From Syntrophorhabdaceae bacterium PtaU1.Bin034 (GTDB taxonomy: Bacteria; Desulfobacterota_G; Syntrophorhabdia; Syntrophorhabdales; WCHB1-27): DNA of 21,548 bases. The notes below the pieces were generated by a model that worked only from the letters and a program-made list of their open reading frames with translations, had not been told where the DNA came from and searched no databases. The translations under genes and the position numbers were made by a program. The stretch is from NCBI GenBank assembly GCA_002067405.1, contig MVRP01000058.1:1-21548 (forward strand), given 5' to 3'. Positions 1-7,401 of this stretch are shown here, piece by piece. Within the stretch, counting starts at the first letter, position 1. Every line of letters starts with the position of its first letter.

Positions 1-273
1 CTGAGGGGGGTCAATTATGTATACGGGATTTCGGGTACGGGCCGGATCGATGAGGCCTATCTTCTTGCCCTCTTGCCTTTTATGGAAGGGGCAGTAAATG
101 AATTGTACCTTCATCCGGATATGGCTTCCCCGTCCGGCAGGGAGCAGATGAAAGCGGTTACCTCGAGGCGCGTCCGTGACCGGCTGAACGGCTTCGGCCT
201 TTCGCCCGTTGGTTTCAGGGAACTGACACACGCTTCTGCGCGTCACATAGAACTGGTGGCGGACAGCCCATGA
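1..273 (+). CDS. hpnK: HpnK, hopanoid YdjC-family deacetylase (3' end only)
   Basis: Only the last 90 codons are present; the gene enters from the left edge of the window. The visible part ends with a segment reading GRIDEAYLLALLPFM, then ELYLHPD, which matches the C-terminal pattern of YdjC/ChbG-type deacetylases (a metal-associated His-Pro near the end). In hopanoid clusters the YdjC-family member is HpnK, which removes the acetyl group from the N-acetylglucosaminyl-bacteriohopanetetrol made by HpnI to give the glucosaminyl form. The assignment rests on this short tail plus the surrounding hopanoid genes, especially hpnI about 7 kb downstream. The stop overlaps the next start by four bases (ATGA), so the two are probably translationally coupled. 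A generic YdjC-family deacetylase cannot be excluded from 90 residues. Confidence 0.72.
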   Translation: MRGVNYVYGISGTGRIDEAYLLALLPFMEGAVNELYLHPDMASPSGREQMKAVTSRRVRDRLNGFGLSPVGFRELTHASARHIELVADSP

Positions 274-788
274 AGACGCTGGTAGTGGTGTTTATTGCGA
301 CAATATGTGCAGCGGTGGGAGAGGCGTTCCTGAGCTACGGCATGCGCAGGATCGGCCAAAGCGATCCTTCCCTGGGGCGATGGTTTCTCATGGTCGTCAC
401 CGATCCATACGTGTACATCGGAGTGCTTTTCGTGACCTGTTTCTTTTTTCTGTACCTGGCCGCCCTGTCCTGGGCCGACCTCAGCTACGTCATGCCCCTT
501 ACCGCGCTCTCCTATCTTTTTGCCGCGGTCCTGGCAAAGGTCTTTCTCCACGAGCACATCTCGTGGTTGCGGTGGGCCGGAATCGTGATCATCGTCCTCG
601 GAATAGCAATGGTGGCATTCGAGGAACGTATCCAGAAGACGGAAAAGGGCCAGGCCGAGACAATCCTTCGGAAGGTGACGGTGAGCAGGAAAGACGACCG
701 TTCCAGCACAGGCCTGAAATCGAAAGCGGCGCACCGGTTTTGTGACCGGGCGGATGCAGACCGACAGGGAAGGTACGCTGAAGCATAG
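270..788 (+). CDS. Small EamA/EmrE-like (DMT superfamily) membrane protein
   Basis: 172 residues with four predicted membrane helices (about 3-24, 48-68, 72-93, 98-117), followed by a hydrophilic tail of about 50 residues. The size and layout fit the small-transporter half of the drug/metabolite transporter superfamily. A glutamate (E18) sits inside the first helix, where EmrE-like proteins carry their key acidic residue. A segment LSYVMPLTALSYLFAAVLA resembles the EamA repeat. The ATG at 270 overlaps the hpnK stop. Known four-helix relatives include the ArnE/ArnF pair, which flips an aminoarabinose-carrying lipid across the inner membrane. Because this gene sits between hpnK and shc, flipping or export of a hopanoid or its glycosylated form is a reasonable inference, but nothing in the sequence proves a substrate. 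The tail may be an extension caused by read-through into the region before shc. Confidence 0.75.
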   Translation: MKTLVVVFIATICAAVGEAFLSYGMRRIGQSDPSLGRWFLMVVTDPYVYIGVLFVTCFFFLYLAALSWADLSYVMPLTALSYLFAAVLAKVFLHEHISWLRWAGIVIIVLGIAMVAFEERIQKTEKGQAETILRKVTVSRKDDRSSTGLKSKAAHRFCDRADADRQGRYAEA

Positions 789-810
789 CCGCTCTATCAA
801 GAGGTTAATC

Positions 811-2781
811 TTGCCGGTACTTCTCAACGACCTCCATCTCTTCTCATCAGAGACATCTGAAGAAAGATCACCCGAACAGCAACAGGACCCGGCGGAGAGG
901 GTGCGGCGGGCAATAGAAAGAACCCGGCACTATTATATCCGCAACCAGCACCCGGACGGCTATTGGTGGTTCGAGCTGGAGTCAAACGTGACGATCACGG
1001 CGGAGTACCTGATGCTCCTCCATTTTGCCGGACTTGCCGACACCGAAAGGGATGCCAAGATCGTCAATCATATCTTGAAGCATCAAAGACCAGACGGCAC
1101 GTGGGCCATCCATAAAGCCGGCAAGGGAGATTTGAGCACCACCGTGGAGGCCTATTTTGCCCTGAAGCTCGGAGGATTACCGGCTGACGACCCTCGTCTG
1201 GTCAGGGCCCGTCGCTTCATTGTCGGCAGCGGCGGTGTTGCGGCCTGTCGCTTCTTCACCAAGGTGTTTCTCGCCCTTTTCGGGCAGTACGACTGGAAAG
1301 AGATCCCCTCGGTCCCGCTGGAGATAGTGCTCCTGCCGCACTGGTTCCCGCTCAACATCTACAACTTCTCGAGCTGGGCGAGGGCGACCCTGGTTCCCCT
1401 GTCGATCGTCCTCGACGCGAAACCGGTGAAGGCCATCCCCGAGAACCGGGGGGTGCGCGAGCTCCACAGACGACCGGGCGTTGGAAACATCCCCCGGAAG
1501 TCGCTCGGCCCCCTCCTTTCATGGAAACGGTTTTTCGTGACGCTCGACAAGATGATAAAGGCCACAGAGGAAAGCCGTTTGCGGTCTTTCAGGAAGAAAG
1601 GACTGGAAGCGGCCTGGCGATGGGTCCGGCTCCATCAGGAAGAGACGGGAGATTGGGCAGGCATCCAGCCGGCCATGGTAAACGGCGTTCTTGCATTGCT
1701 GATCGAGGGCCACGGCCCTTCCGACGAGCCGGTAGCCAGGGGCCTCGACGCATTGGAGAGATTTGCCATCGAGCGGGAGAACGAGATACTGCTGCAGTCC
1801 TGTATTTCTCCCGTGTGGGACACCGCGCTCACCGCCCTTGCCCTGTCCGCGTCGGGGTTGAGGAAAAGCCACCCGGCCATGACGAGATCCTGCCGGTGGC
1901 TTGCCGAAAAGCAGATCCTCACCAAAGGAGATTGGAGCGTAAAAAGGCCGCACGTGGAACCCGGCGGCTGGGCCTTTGAGTTCGACAACAACTGGTATCC
2001 CGACGTTGACGACACCGCGGTCGTGCTGATGCTCCTTAACAGCTCGGATCACGACCGGTTCGTCAGACCCGAGAACTTCGAGAAGGCGGTTGGATGGGTA
2101 CTGGGAATGCAGGGAAAAGACGGCGGATGGGGGGCCTTCGATGCGGACAATAACGTGGATATCCTCAATCAGACCCCGTTCGGCGATCTGGAGGCGATGA
2201 TCGACCCGAGCACTCCGGACATTACAGGAAGGGTATTGGAGCTCCTCGGCCGTATCGGCCACCCTTTCAAAAGCAAGCAGGTGAAAGCCGCGATCAGGTT
2301 CTTGAAGAAGACCCAGGAGAAGGACGGCCTGTGGTGGGGCAGGTGGGGCGTCAATTATATCTACGGCACGTGGTCGGTTCTCGCAGGTCTTGGCTCGATC
2401 GGCGAAGACATGACAAAACCCTATATACAAAAAGCCGTCGCGACGCTCAAGAGACACCAGAACTTCGACGGGGGATGGGGCGAGTGCTGCGAATCGTATG
2501 CAAATCCGAATCTCCGGATGCGCGGGAAAAGCACGCCTTCCCAGACCGCATGGGTGATCATGGCCCTCATTGCAGCAGGAGAGGGCGCCTGCAGGGAGGC
2601 TGTCAGCGGTATCGACTTCTTGCTGAGGCGGCAGAAGGAAGACGGAACATGGGATGAAGAGGAGTTCACGGCTACCGGCTTCCCCAAACATTTCATGATC
2701 AAGTATCACAACTACCGAAACTGTTTCCCCTTGATGGCCCTCGGCAAGTTCCTCGCGCAGTTTGAGAAGGAGGGGAAGTGA
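811..2781 (+). CDS. shc: Squalene-hopene cyclase
   Basis: Cyclises squalene to hopene/hopanol, the committed step of hopanoid synthesis, as a monotopic membrane-bound terpene cyclase. The catalytic acid motif DVDDTA lies at residues 398-403 (counted from the TTG at 811), at about 2002-2019. QW-type repeats are clear: QHPDGYWWFELESN near the N-terminus, QRPDGTWA, QGKDGGWGAFDADN, QEKDGLWWGRWG, QNFDGGWGECCESYANP and QKEDGTW near the end. I chose TTG at 811 because AGAGG stands six bases before it, it clears the previous stop at 788, and it gives 656 residues, close to usual bacterial cyclases. The frame is open further up, with GTG at 742 (679 residues) or ATG at 754 as alternatives that overlap the transporter gene but lack a good ribosome site. 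The stop overlaps the hpnA start (GTGA). Confidence 0.96.
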   Translation: MPVLLNDLHLFSSETSEERSPEQQQDPAERVRRAIERTRHYYIRNQHPDGYWWFELESNVTITAEYLMLLHFAGLADTERDAKIVNHILKHQRPDGTWAIHKAGKGDLSTTVEAYFALKLGGLPADDPRLVRARRFIVGSGGVAACRFFTKVFLALFGQYDWKEIPSVPLEIVLLPHWFPLNIYNFSSWARATLVPLSIVLDAKPVKAIPENRGVRELHRRPGVGNIPRKSLGPLLSWKRFFVTLDKMIKATEESRLRSFRKKGLEAAWRWVRLHQEETGDWAGIQPAMVNGVLALLIEGHGPSDEPVARGLDALERFAIERENEILLQSCISPVWDTALTALALSASGLRKSHPAMTRSCRWLAEKQILTKGDWSVKRPHVEPGGWAFEFDNNWYPDVDDTAVVLMLLNSSDHDRFVRPENFEKAVGWVLGMQGKDGGWGAFDADNNVDILNQTPFGDLEAMIDPSTPDITGRVLELLGRIGHPFKSKQVKAAIRFLKKTQEKDGLWWGRWGVNYIYGTWSVLAGLGSIGEDMTKPYIQKAVATLKRHQNFDGGWGECCESYANPNLRMRGKSTPSQTAWVIMALIAAGEGACREAVSGIDFLLRRQKEDGTWDEEEFTATGFPKHFMIKYHNYRNCFPLMALGKFLAQFEKEGK

Positions 2782-3806
2782 GCCGCGCGCTCGTCACCGG
2801 CGCCACGGGCTTTATCGGGTATCATGTGGCCAGGGTGCTCACCGGAAAGGGCTTTGAGGTGCGCGCATTGGTGAGGGAACAGTCGGATTCCGGTTGTCTC
2901 AAGGCAATAGGTGCGGAACCGGTCACCGGAGACGTCCGTGATCACGGGACGCTGAAGAACGCCATGAAGGGGTGTGAGCACGTGTACCACGCAGCCGCCG
3001 ACTATCGCCTTTGGGTCCCTGATCCTGAGAACATGTATGCGACGAATGTTACGGGAACAATCAATGTAATGGAATGCGCCCTTCGGTCAGGGGTGGAAAA
3101 GGTGGTCTATACGAGCACGGTCGGGGTGCTTCCCATGAGGATGAACGGGAAATTGACCGACGAGAACGCCCGCGCGACGCTCCTGGACATGGTTGGCCAC
3201 TACAAGAAATCCAAGTTTCTGGCCGAGCAGGAAGTACACCGGTTTGCCGGCAGGGGGCTGCCCGTCGTGATCGTCAACCCTACTGCCCCGATAGGCTCGA
3301 TGGATAGAAAGCCTACGCCTACAGGAAAGATGATCGTCGACTATCTGAACGGAAGAATGCCGGCCTATCTCGACACGGGCCTCAATTTCGTCGATGTGGA
3401 AGATGTCGCCGAAGGTCATTGGCTGGCCGCACAAAAGGGGGTGGCAGGGGAAAGGTACATACTGGGGAACAGGAACCTTACCCTCGAGGCTTTCCTCCGT
3501 ATGCTCGCCGGGCTGACAGGAAGAAAACCGCCCAGGTGGAGGTTGCCGTACGGACCGGTGCTTTGTGCCGCGGTTATTGATGAGGGGCTTTCAAGACTCT
3601 CAAAAGCAAGGCAGCCGAGAATTCCCCTCACCGCCGTCCGCATGGCCCGGCATTATATGTTTGTCGATTGTTCTAAGGCAGTTAGCCAATTTTCCCTGCC
3701 GCAGAATTCGCTTGAAAATGCCGCCCAAAAGGCAATAGACTGGTATACCGGCAACGGGTATGTAAAGCAGGGCCAAAGACAGAGAATGAAGGCGACGCGA
3801 GCATGA
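2778..3806 (+). CDS. hpnA: Hopanoid-associated sugar epimerase HpnA
   Basis: A 342-residue NAD-dependent epimerase/dehydratase of the extended short-chain dehydrogenase type. The Rossmann glycine motif is at the N-terminus (VTGATGFIGYHVAR, residues 6-19), HAAADYRLW follows at 71-79, and the active-site Tyr-x-x-x-Lys is Y142/K146 in GHYKKSKFLAE. The wording of these motifs and the position directly after shc identify it as HpnA rather than a general sugar epimerase. HpnA proteins are consistently clustered with hopanoid genes; their exact step is not settled. The GTG start at 2778 overlaps the shc stop by four bases, and the stop overlaps the next ATG in the same way, so shc, hpnA and the DUF116 gene form a tightly coupled block. 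Confidence 0.93.
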   Translation: MSRALVTGATGFIGYHVARVLTGKGFEVRALVREQSDSGCLKAIGAEPVTGDVRDHGTLKNAMKGCEHVYHAAADYRLWVPDPENMYATNVTGTINVMECALRSGVEKVVYTSTVGVLPMRMNGKLTDENARATLLDMVGHYKKSKFLAEQEVHRFAGRGLPVVIVNPTAPIGSMDRKPTPTGKMIVDYLNGRMPAYLDTGLNFVDVEDVAEGHWLAAQKGVAGERYILGNRNLTLEAFLRMLAGLTGRKPPRWRLPYGPVLCAAVIDEGLSRLSKARQPRIPLTAVRMARHYMFVDCSKAVSQFSLPQNSLENAAQKAIDWYTGNGYVKQGQRQRMKATRA

Positions 3807-4636
3807 CCGAAGGCGAACAGAATTCGGAAACCAAACCGAGAGACAGAAAGCTCGGGGATGAATGGCTCGACTGGAAGGGGGCTGCCAACCAGGCGGAGCT
3901 CGAGACGGACGAGAGGCTGAGGACCTTCCTTACCCTGGCTGCTGCGGCGATTCTCATTATCGTTGCCTCTATCCAGCTCGGGTGGTATCTTACAAAGCCC
4001 AGGTTTGAGCAGATCAGCCCTTCCCTCTCTACGGTCATAGAATGGTCGGCTTTCGTGCTTGCCATCGTTCTTCTTGCGGTGATTGCCGTTGAAACGGTAC
4101 TGCTCCTCAAGTTCAGAAGATCGATCTTCCCTTACGTCTGGGCCGAAAGGCTGCTTCTCTTCCTCCTGTCAAAAAGTATGTGGCTGGGGGAGAAATTCGG
4201 CATAAGCAAAGACAGGGTCGGCAATTCTTTCATCAAAGCCCACAACCTTGTGGTGAAGAGCCATGCGAGCGCCGTGCGCGCGGATACGCTCCTGGTCCTC
4301 CTGCCCCGGTGCCTCGAAAAAGAGGCGAGGCGTCAGGTTATCGAAAGGGCGAACGGAAGGGCTGTTCAGGTCGTTACTGCCGGCGGAGGCGAAGAGGCGA
4401 GAAAGGCCATCAAAAACTCCAGGCCGTCGCTGATCATCGCCATCGCATGCGAGAGGGACCTCATCAGCGGCATAAGGGACGTGGCCGAAAAGATCCCCGT
4501 CCTCGCCATTCCCAACAAGAGACCCGAAGGGCCCTGCAAGAACACCCATTTCCAGCTTGATGACCTGGACGATGCCCTGCAGTTCATTACAGACAGAACG
4601 GGAAAAAAGGCAGAAGATGAGAAGTTAGGAAGTTGA
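3803..4636 (+). CDS. Membrane-anchored DUF116-family protein
   Basis: 277 residues: a charged cytoplasmic N-terminus, two membrane helices (about 42-64 and 82-103), then a soluble domain. That domain has the DUF116 landmarks: LLPRCL at 166-171, a glycine-rich turn AGGGEEAR near 193-200, IIAIACERDLISGI at 211-224 and LAIPNKRPEGPCKNT at 234-248. The family has no established biochemical role. From memory, many DUF116 proteins carry extra cysteines between the PRCL motif and the glycine turn; here that segment is short and has none, leaving C170, C216 and C245 as the candidates for a metal or cluster site. The ATG overlaps the hpnA stop (ATGA), so it is very likely translated with the hopanoid enzymes and may act on a membrane lipid. 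The last codons lie inside the inverted repeat that follows. Confidence 0.82.
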   Translation: MTEGEQNSETKPRDRKLGDEWLDWKGAANQAELETDERLRTFLTLAAAAILIIVASIQLGWYLTKPRFEQISPSLSTVIEWSAFVLAIVLLAVIAVETVLLLKFRRSIFPYVWAERLLLFLLSKSMWLGEKFGISKDRVGNSFIKAHNLVVKSHASAVRADTLLVLLPRCLEKEARRQVIERANGRAVQVVTAGGGEEARKAIKNSRPSLIIAIACERDLISGIRDVAEKIPVLAIPNKRPEGPCKNTHFQLDDLDDALQFITDRTGKKAEDEKLGS

Positions 4637-4713
4637 GAGGCTGAGAGGTTAAAACGCAAAGCTTCTCAAACTTCTGTCTCTAAGCTTCTCATCTTCTTAA
4701 CCTCTCATCTTCT
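4612..4713. repeat. Imperfect purine-rich inverted repeat between the DUF116 gene and hpnH
   Basis: Two 36-base arms (4612-4647 and 4678-4713) are inverted copies of each other with five mismatches, separated by a 30-base loop. Each arm is itself built of degenerate units such as AGAAGATGAGA and AGAAGTT, so the whole stretch is strand-biased: purines first, then pyrimidines. The left arm covers the last codons and stop of the DUF116 gene; the right arm ends 13 bases before the hpnH start. It could fold as a long RNA hairpin acting as an attenuator or mRNA-processing site, or be a small dispersed repeat element. There is no T-tract after it, so it is not a classical terminator. Confidence 0.75.
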
Positions 4714-4726
4714 TCGCTTTTACTCC

Positions 4727-5728
4727 ATGCGTTTTTCACCCGGCCTCTATGCAGCCCTCACGGGCCATTTTTTTAGGAACGCCCTCAAGGGGCGCACGAG
4801 ATTCCCTCTTGTGCTCATGCTCGAGGTCACGCACCGGTGCAACCTGCTGTGCGCGGGCTGCGACAGGATAAGGCTTTACGGCAGCGGGCACTCGAAAGAT
4901 CTTTCCGTCGAAGAGTGCATCGGAGCGGCTGAAGAGTCCAATGCCCCGGTGGTAACCGTCACCGGTGGCGAACCCCTCCTTTACGAAGGCCTGAAGGAGG
5001 TGCTCGCCGGGCTTATCCGTCTTAAAAAATACGTCTATCTTTGTACGAACGGTCTTTTGGCCGGCTCTTTCGTCAACGGGTATGCACCCCATCCACGGCT
5101 GACCCTCAATTTCCATTTGGACGGCATGGAGCGGACACATGACCGCATTACGGGGAAGCCCGGGGCATTCAGAAAGAGCATCGAGGCCCTCGGGCTGGCA
5201 AAGCAGAAGGGATTCAGGGTCTGTACGAACACGTCCGTCTACAAATGGACCGATGGCAACGAACTTATGGCTCTCTTTTCCCTGCTCGCACGGCTCCGCG
5301 TGGACGGCATCCTCGTATCTCCCGCTTTCGGCTACACGAGCGTTTCTGAAGACATATTCCTGAAGAGGGAAGAAATCGGGGAGAAGTTCAGGCAGATCGA
5401 CTCGATGTTGCGCAAGTTCCCCCTCATGAGCACTCCCATATATCTCGATTTTCTCATGGGGAGAGCATCGATGGACTGCACGCCCTGGGGCAACCCGACC
5501 CGTAATCCTCTGGGCTGGAAATCGCCCTGCTACCTGGTCACGGATGCCTACTACCCTTCTTTTTCCGACTTGATGGAAAAGACTCCGTGGCAGAGCTACG
5601 GACCGGGCAGGGATGAAAGGTGCAGGGACTGCATGGTCCACAGCGGGTTCGAGCCGACGGTCATGCGCGAGACGTTCAGGAGTCCCCGAAAGATGATGCG
5701 AATGCTCGTCTGGAATGCGGGCGGGTGA
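4727..5728 (+). CDS. hpnH: Adenosylhopane synthase HpnH (radical SAM)
   Basis: 333 residues. HpnH uses a radical S-adenosylmethionine mechanism to attach a 5'-deoxyadenosyl group to diploptene, giving adenosylhopane, the first step to bacteriohopanepolyols. The [4Fe-4S] cluster motif CxxxCxxC is C38, C42, C45 (THRCNLLCAGCDRIRLYG). A SAM-binding GGEPLLY follows near residue 80, and LNFHLDGMERTHD is in the core. The C-terminal CRDCMVHSGFEPT is typical of HpnH. The N-terminal KGRTRFPLVLMLEV also fits the family, so the ATG at 4727 is right. No Shine-Dalgarno sequence precedes it: the leader is pyrimidine-rich and belongs to the inverted repeat. The stop overlaps the next ATG by one base. Confidence 0.94.
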   Translation: MRFSPGLYAALTGHFFRNALKGRTRFPLVLMLEVTHRCNLLCAGCDRIRLYGSGHSKDLSVEECIGAAEESNAPVVTVTGGEPLLYEGLKEVLAGLIRLKKYVYLCTNGLLAGSFVNGYAPHPRLTLNFHLDGMERTHDRITGKPGAFRKSIEALGLAKQKGFRVCTNTSVYKWTDGNELMALFSLLARLRVDGILVSPAFGYTSVSEDIFLKREEIGEKFRQIDSMLRKFPLMSTPIYLDFLMGRASMDCTPWGNPTRNPLGWKSPCYLVTDAYYPSFSDLMEKTPWQSYGPGRDERCRDCMVHSGFEPTVMRETFRSPRKMMRMLVWNAGG

Positions 5729-6609
5729 TGGAGCTTTTGCTCCAGATCCTGGGAACGGTCGTCCTGAGGCCCTACTTCGTTGCCTTCTTTCTTGCCTATT
5801 TTCTCGCATGCTCGCTCCATCTCGGCGTGCTGCGGGCTATCATCTTCGCGATAGCGGGATACGCGATCGCGTGGCTCTCCGAGTTCTCCTCCATACACTG
5901 CGGCTTCCCTTACGGTTATTACTATTATATCGAGGCAACCAGGGGCAGGGAGCTGTGGGTCCTCGGGGTCCCCTTCATGGATTCCATGAGCTTTGTGTTC
6001 CTCTCCTACGCGAGCTACTCGCTGGCCCTTATGGCTGTTTCACCTCTCATAAGGCTGGGCGGCATCTACGTTCTCGAAAACAGAAAGATCAGATATTCCC
6101 TGAGCGTGCGGCTCCTGGGCGCACTTTTCTTCGTGTGTCTCGACATTATCATCGACCCCGTCGCACTCAAGGGTGACCGATGGTTTCTCGGGCTCATATA
6201 CGGGTACAGGGAGGCAGGGGCCTATTTCGGCATCCCGGTCTCAAACTTCCTTGGCTGGCTCCTGGTCGGTGTCGTCCTCATCCACACCCTGCAGATGATC
6301 GACCGTTTTCTCTATCGGAAAGGGGTAAAGGATACCTTGGGGCGCGGATGCTCCTGGAGATACCTTCCGGGGCCTCTCCTCTACCTCGGCATCCTCGCCT
6401 TCAATCTGGCCGTTACCTTCTGGATCGGTGAATACAGGCTTTTCTGGTCCGGCGTTCTCTTTGTCGTCCTGCCATTGACGCTGTTGATCGTCCTCACACA
6501 GTCTAAGGCCCGGAAATTCGGCATTGCTGCGGCCCGGGAGAACCACATAAGGGACTTTCCGGGGACGGCGGGGCTGAAAGCGGGAAGCCTGATTTTCGAA
6601 AAAAGGTAA
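5728..6609 (+). CDS. CruF/DUF422-family carotenoid-biosynthesis-like membrane protein
   Basis: 293 residues with about seven to eight hydrophobic helices. Family landmarks are SEFSSIHCGFPYGYYYY (51-67), LWVLGVPFMDSMSFVFLSYA (76-95), DIIIDPVALKGDRW (139-152) and YFGIPVSNFLGWLLVG (166-181). These are the signature of the CruF / bisanhydrobacterioruberin hydratase-type family, which hydrates the psi end of acyclic carotenoids. No carotenoid gene (phytoene synthase or desaturase) is visible here; the neighbours are hpnH and hpnG. The protein may therefore hydrate or otherwise modify a hopanoid or another polyprenyl substrate, which is inference. I used ATG 5728, which overlaps the hpnH stop (TGATG), although the frame is open further upstream to 5620 inside hpnH. 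The gene converges on hpnG with only five bases between stops. Confidence 0.82.
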   Translation: MELLLQILGTVVLRPYFVAFFLAYFLACSLHLGVLRAIIFAIAGYAIAWLSEFSSIHCGFPYGYYYYIEATRGRELWVLGVPFMDSMSFVFLSYASYSLALMAVSPLIRLGGIYVLENRKIRYSLSVRLLGALFFVCLDIIIDPVALKGDRWFLGLIYGYREAGAYFGIPVSNFLGWLLVGVVLIHTLQMIDRFLYRKGVKDTLGRGCSWRYLPGPLLYLGILAFNLAVTFWIGEYRLFWSGVLFVVLPLTLLIVLTQSKARKFGIAAARENHIRDFPGTAGLKAGSLIFEKR

Positions 6610-6614
6610 CGGGC

Positions 6615-7349
6615 TCACATTATCCGAAGTAAAGCATCTATTGCCCGGGCGAGACTTGCCGAGGCTCTCCCGGAGCTTTTGCGGAGCTTCAGGGCATGGG
6701 GCAGGAGACGGGGCCGGAACAGAAAAAGGCCGAGCGCCCGCCGGACACTGTATCTTCCCGATTTGTCGCACACATCCGCAGGGGAAAACGCAAAGTCTTC
6801 CGCGGCAACATCGCTCACCGACCGGATTGCGAGGAAGGGTATTCCGTTCTCCAGGGAGAGTTTCGCGAGGGGAAAAGTCTCCATGTCGCATACGGGCAAA
6901 GGCGCGTCAGGGGGCACCAGCGGAAGAATTTCCCTTTTCTTCATCCATCTCGCCAAAGTGAGGAATGCGGCGTCGCGGATCGGAAGACCTGAGGAAAACG
7001 CCGCGCCGAGGCGGCCGGAGTCCGGCAAGGGAGAACGTTCTATCTTATTCCCGTTTATCAGGTACACGCTCGACGCCTTCACGAGATCCCCGACACCTAT
7101 CCCCTCTGCCAGGGCACCGCAATATCCCAGGGATATGATCATGTCGGGTGTGATCCGTGGGACGATAAGGTCGTAAAGGCGTGCCGCACGCTCCACGCCC
7201 ATTCCCGTCTCCGCGATGGTTATCTCGTGACCCCCGTGACGTACGCGGAACGATCCCGGCGGGAGGTGGGGAAGCCGCGTTTTGGGGCCAAGCATGCGGG
7301 CAATCGCGCTCACCTCTCTGGGAAGGGCTGAAAGCAGGAGTAATTTCAT
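6615..7349 (-). CDS. hpnG: Hopanoid-associated phosphorylase HpnG
   Basis: 244 residues of the purine nucleoside phosphorylase / MTAN fold. HpnG cleaves adenine from adenosylhopane, the product of HpnH, giving a ribosyl- or phosphoribosyl-hopane. Visible signatures: an N-terminal LLLLSALPREVSAI, TGMGVERAARL at 48-58, SLGYCGALAEGIGVGDLV at 73-90, the substrate-binding Met-Glu pair M156/E157 (CDMETFPLA) and RSVSD at 176-180 with the catalytic Asp. It is the only gene of the hopanoid run on the minus strand, inserted between the CruF-like gene and hpnI, so it must be transcribed separately. Its start lies 52 bases from the divergent hpnI start. The ribosome site is weak (AAGG three bases before ATG). 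Confidence 0.9.
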   Translation of the reverse strand: MKLLLLSALPREVSAIARMLGPKTRLPHLPPGSFRVRHGGHEITIAETGMGVERAARLYDLIVPRITPDMIISLGYCGALAEGIGVGDLVKASSVYLINGNKIERSPLPDSGRLGAAFSSGLPIRDAAFLTLARWMKKREILPLVPPDAPLPVCDMETFPLAKLSLENGIPFLAIRSVSDVAAEDFAFSPADVCDKSGRYSVRRALGLFLFRPRLLPHALKLRKSSGRASASLARAIDALLRIM

Positions 7350-7401
7350 GACCTTGTCTGCACCTTGCTTAATCTAGTGTGCATCCGGAAGAAAAGCAAG
7401 A

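Noticed and set aside
1519..2709. 396-codon open frame on the minus strand
   Set aside because: Antisense to squalene-hopene cyclase, with no recognisable domain; a shadow of the cyclase codon usage.
4612..4713. CRISPR array or transposon end
   Set aside because: The units are degenerate and not regularly spaced, there are no unique spacers, and no transposase or target-site duplication was seen.
4736..5809. 357-codon open frame on the minus strand
   Set aside because: Antisense to hpnH and the start of the CruF-like gene; no motif, no ribosome site.
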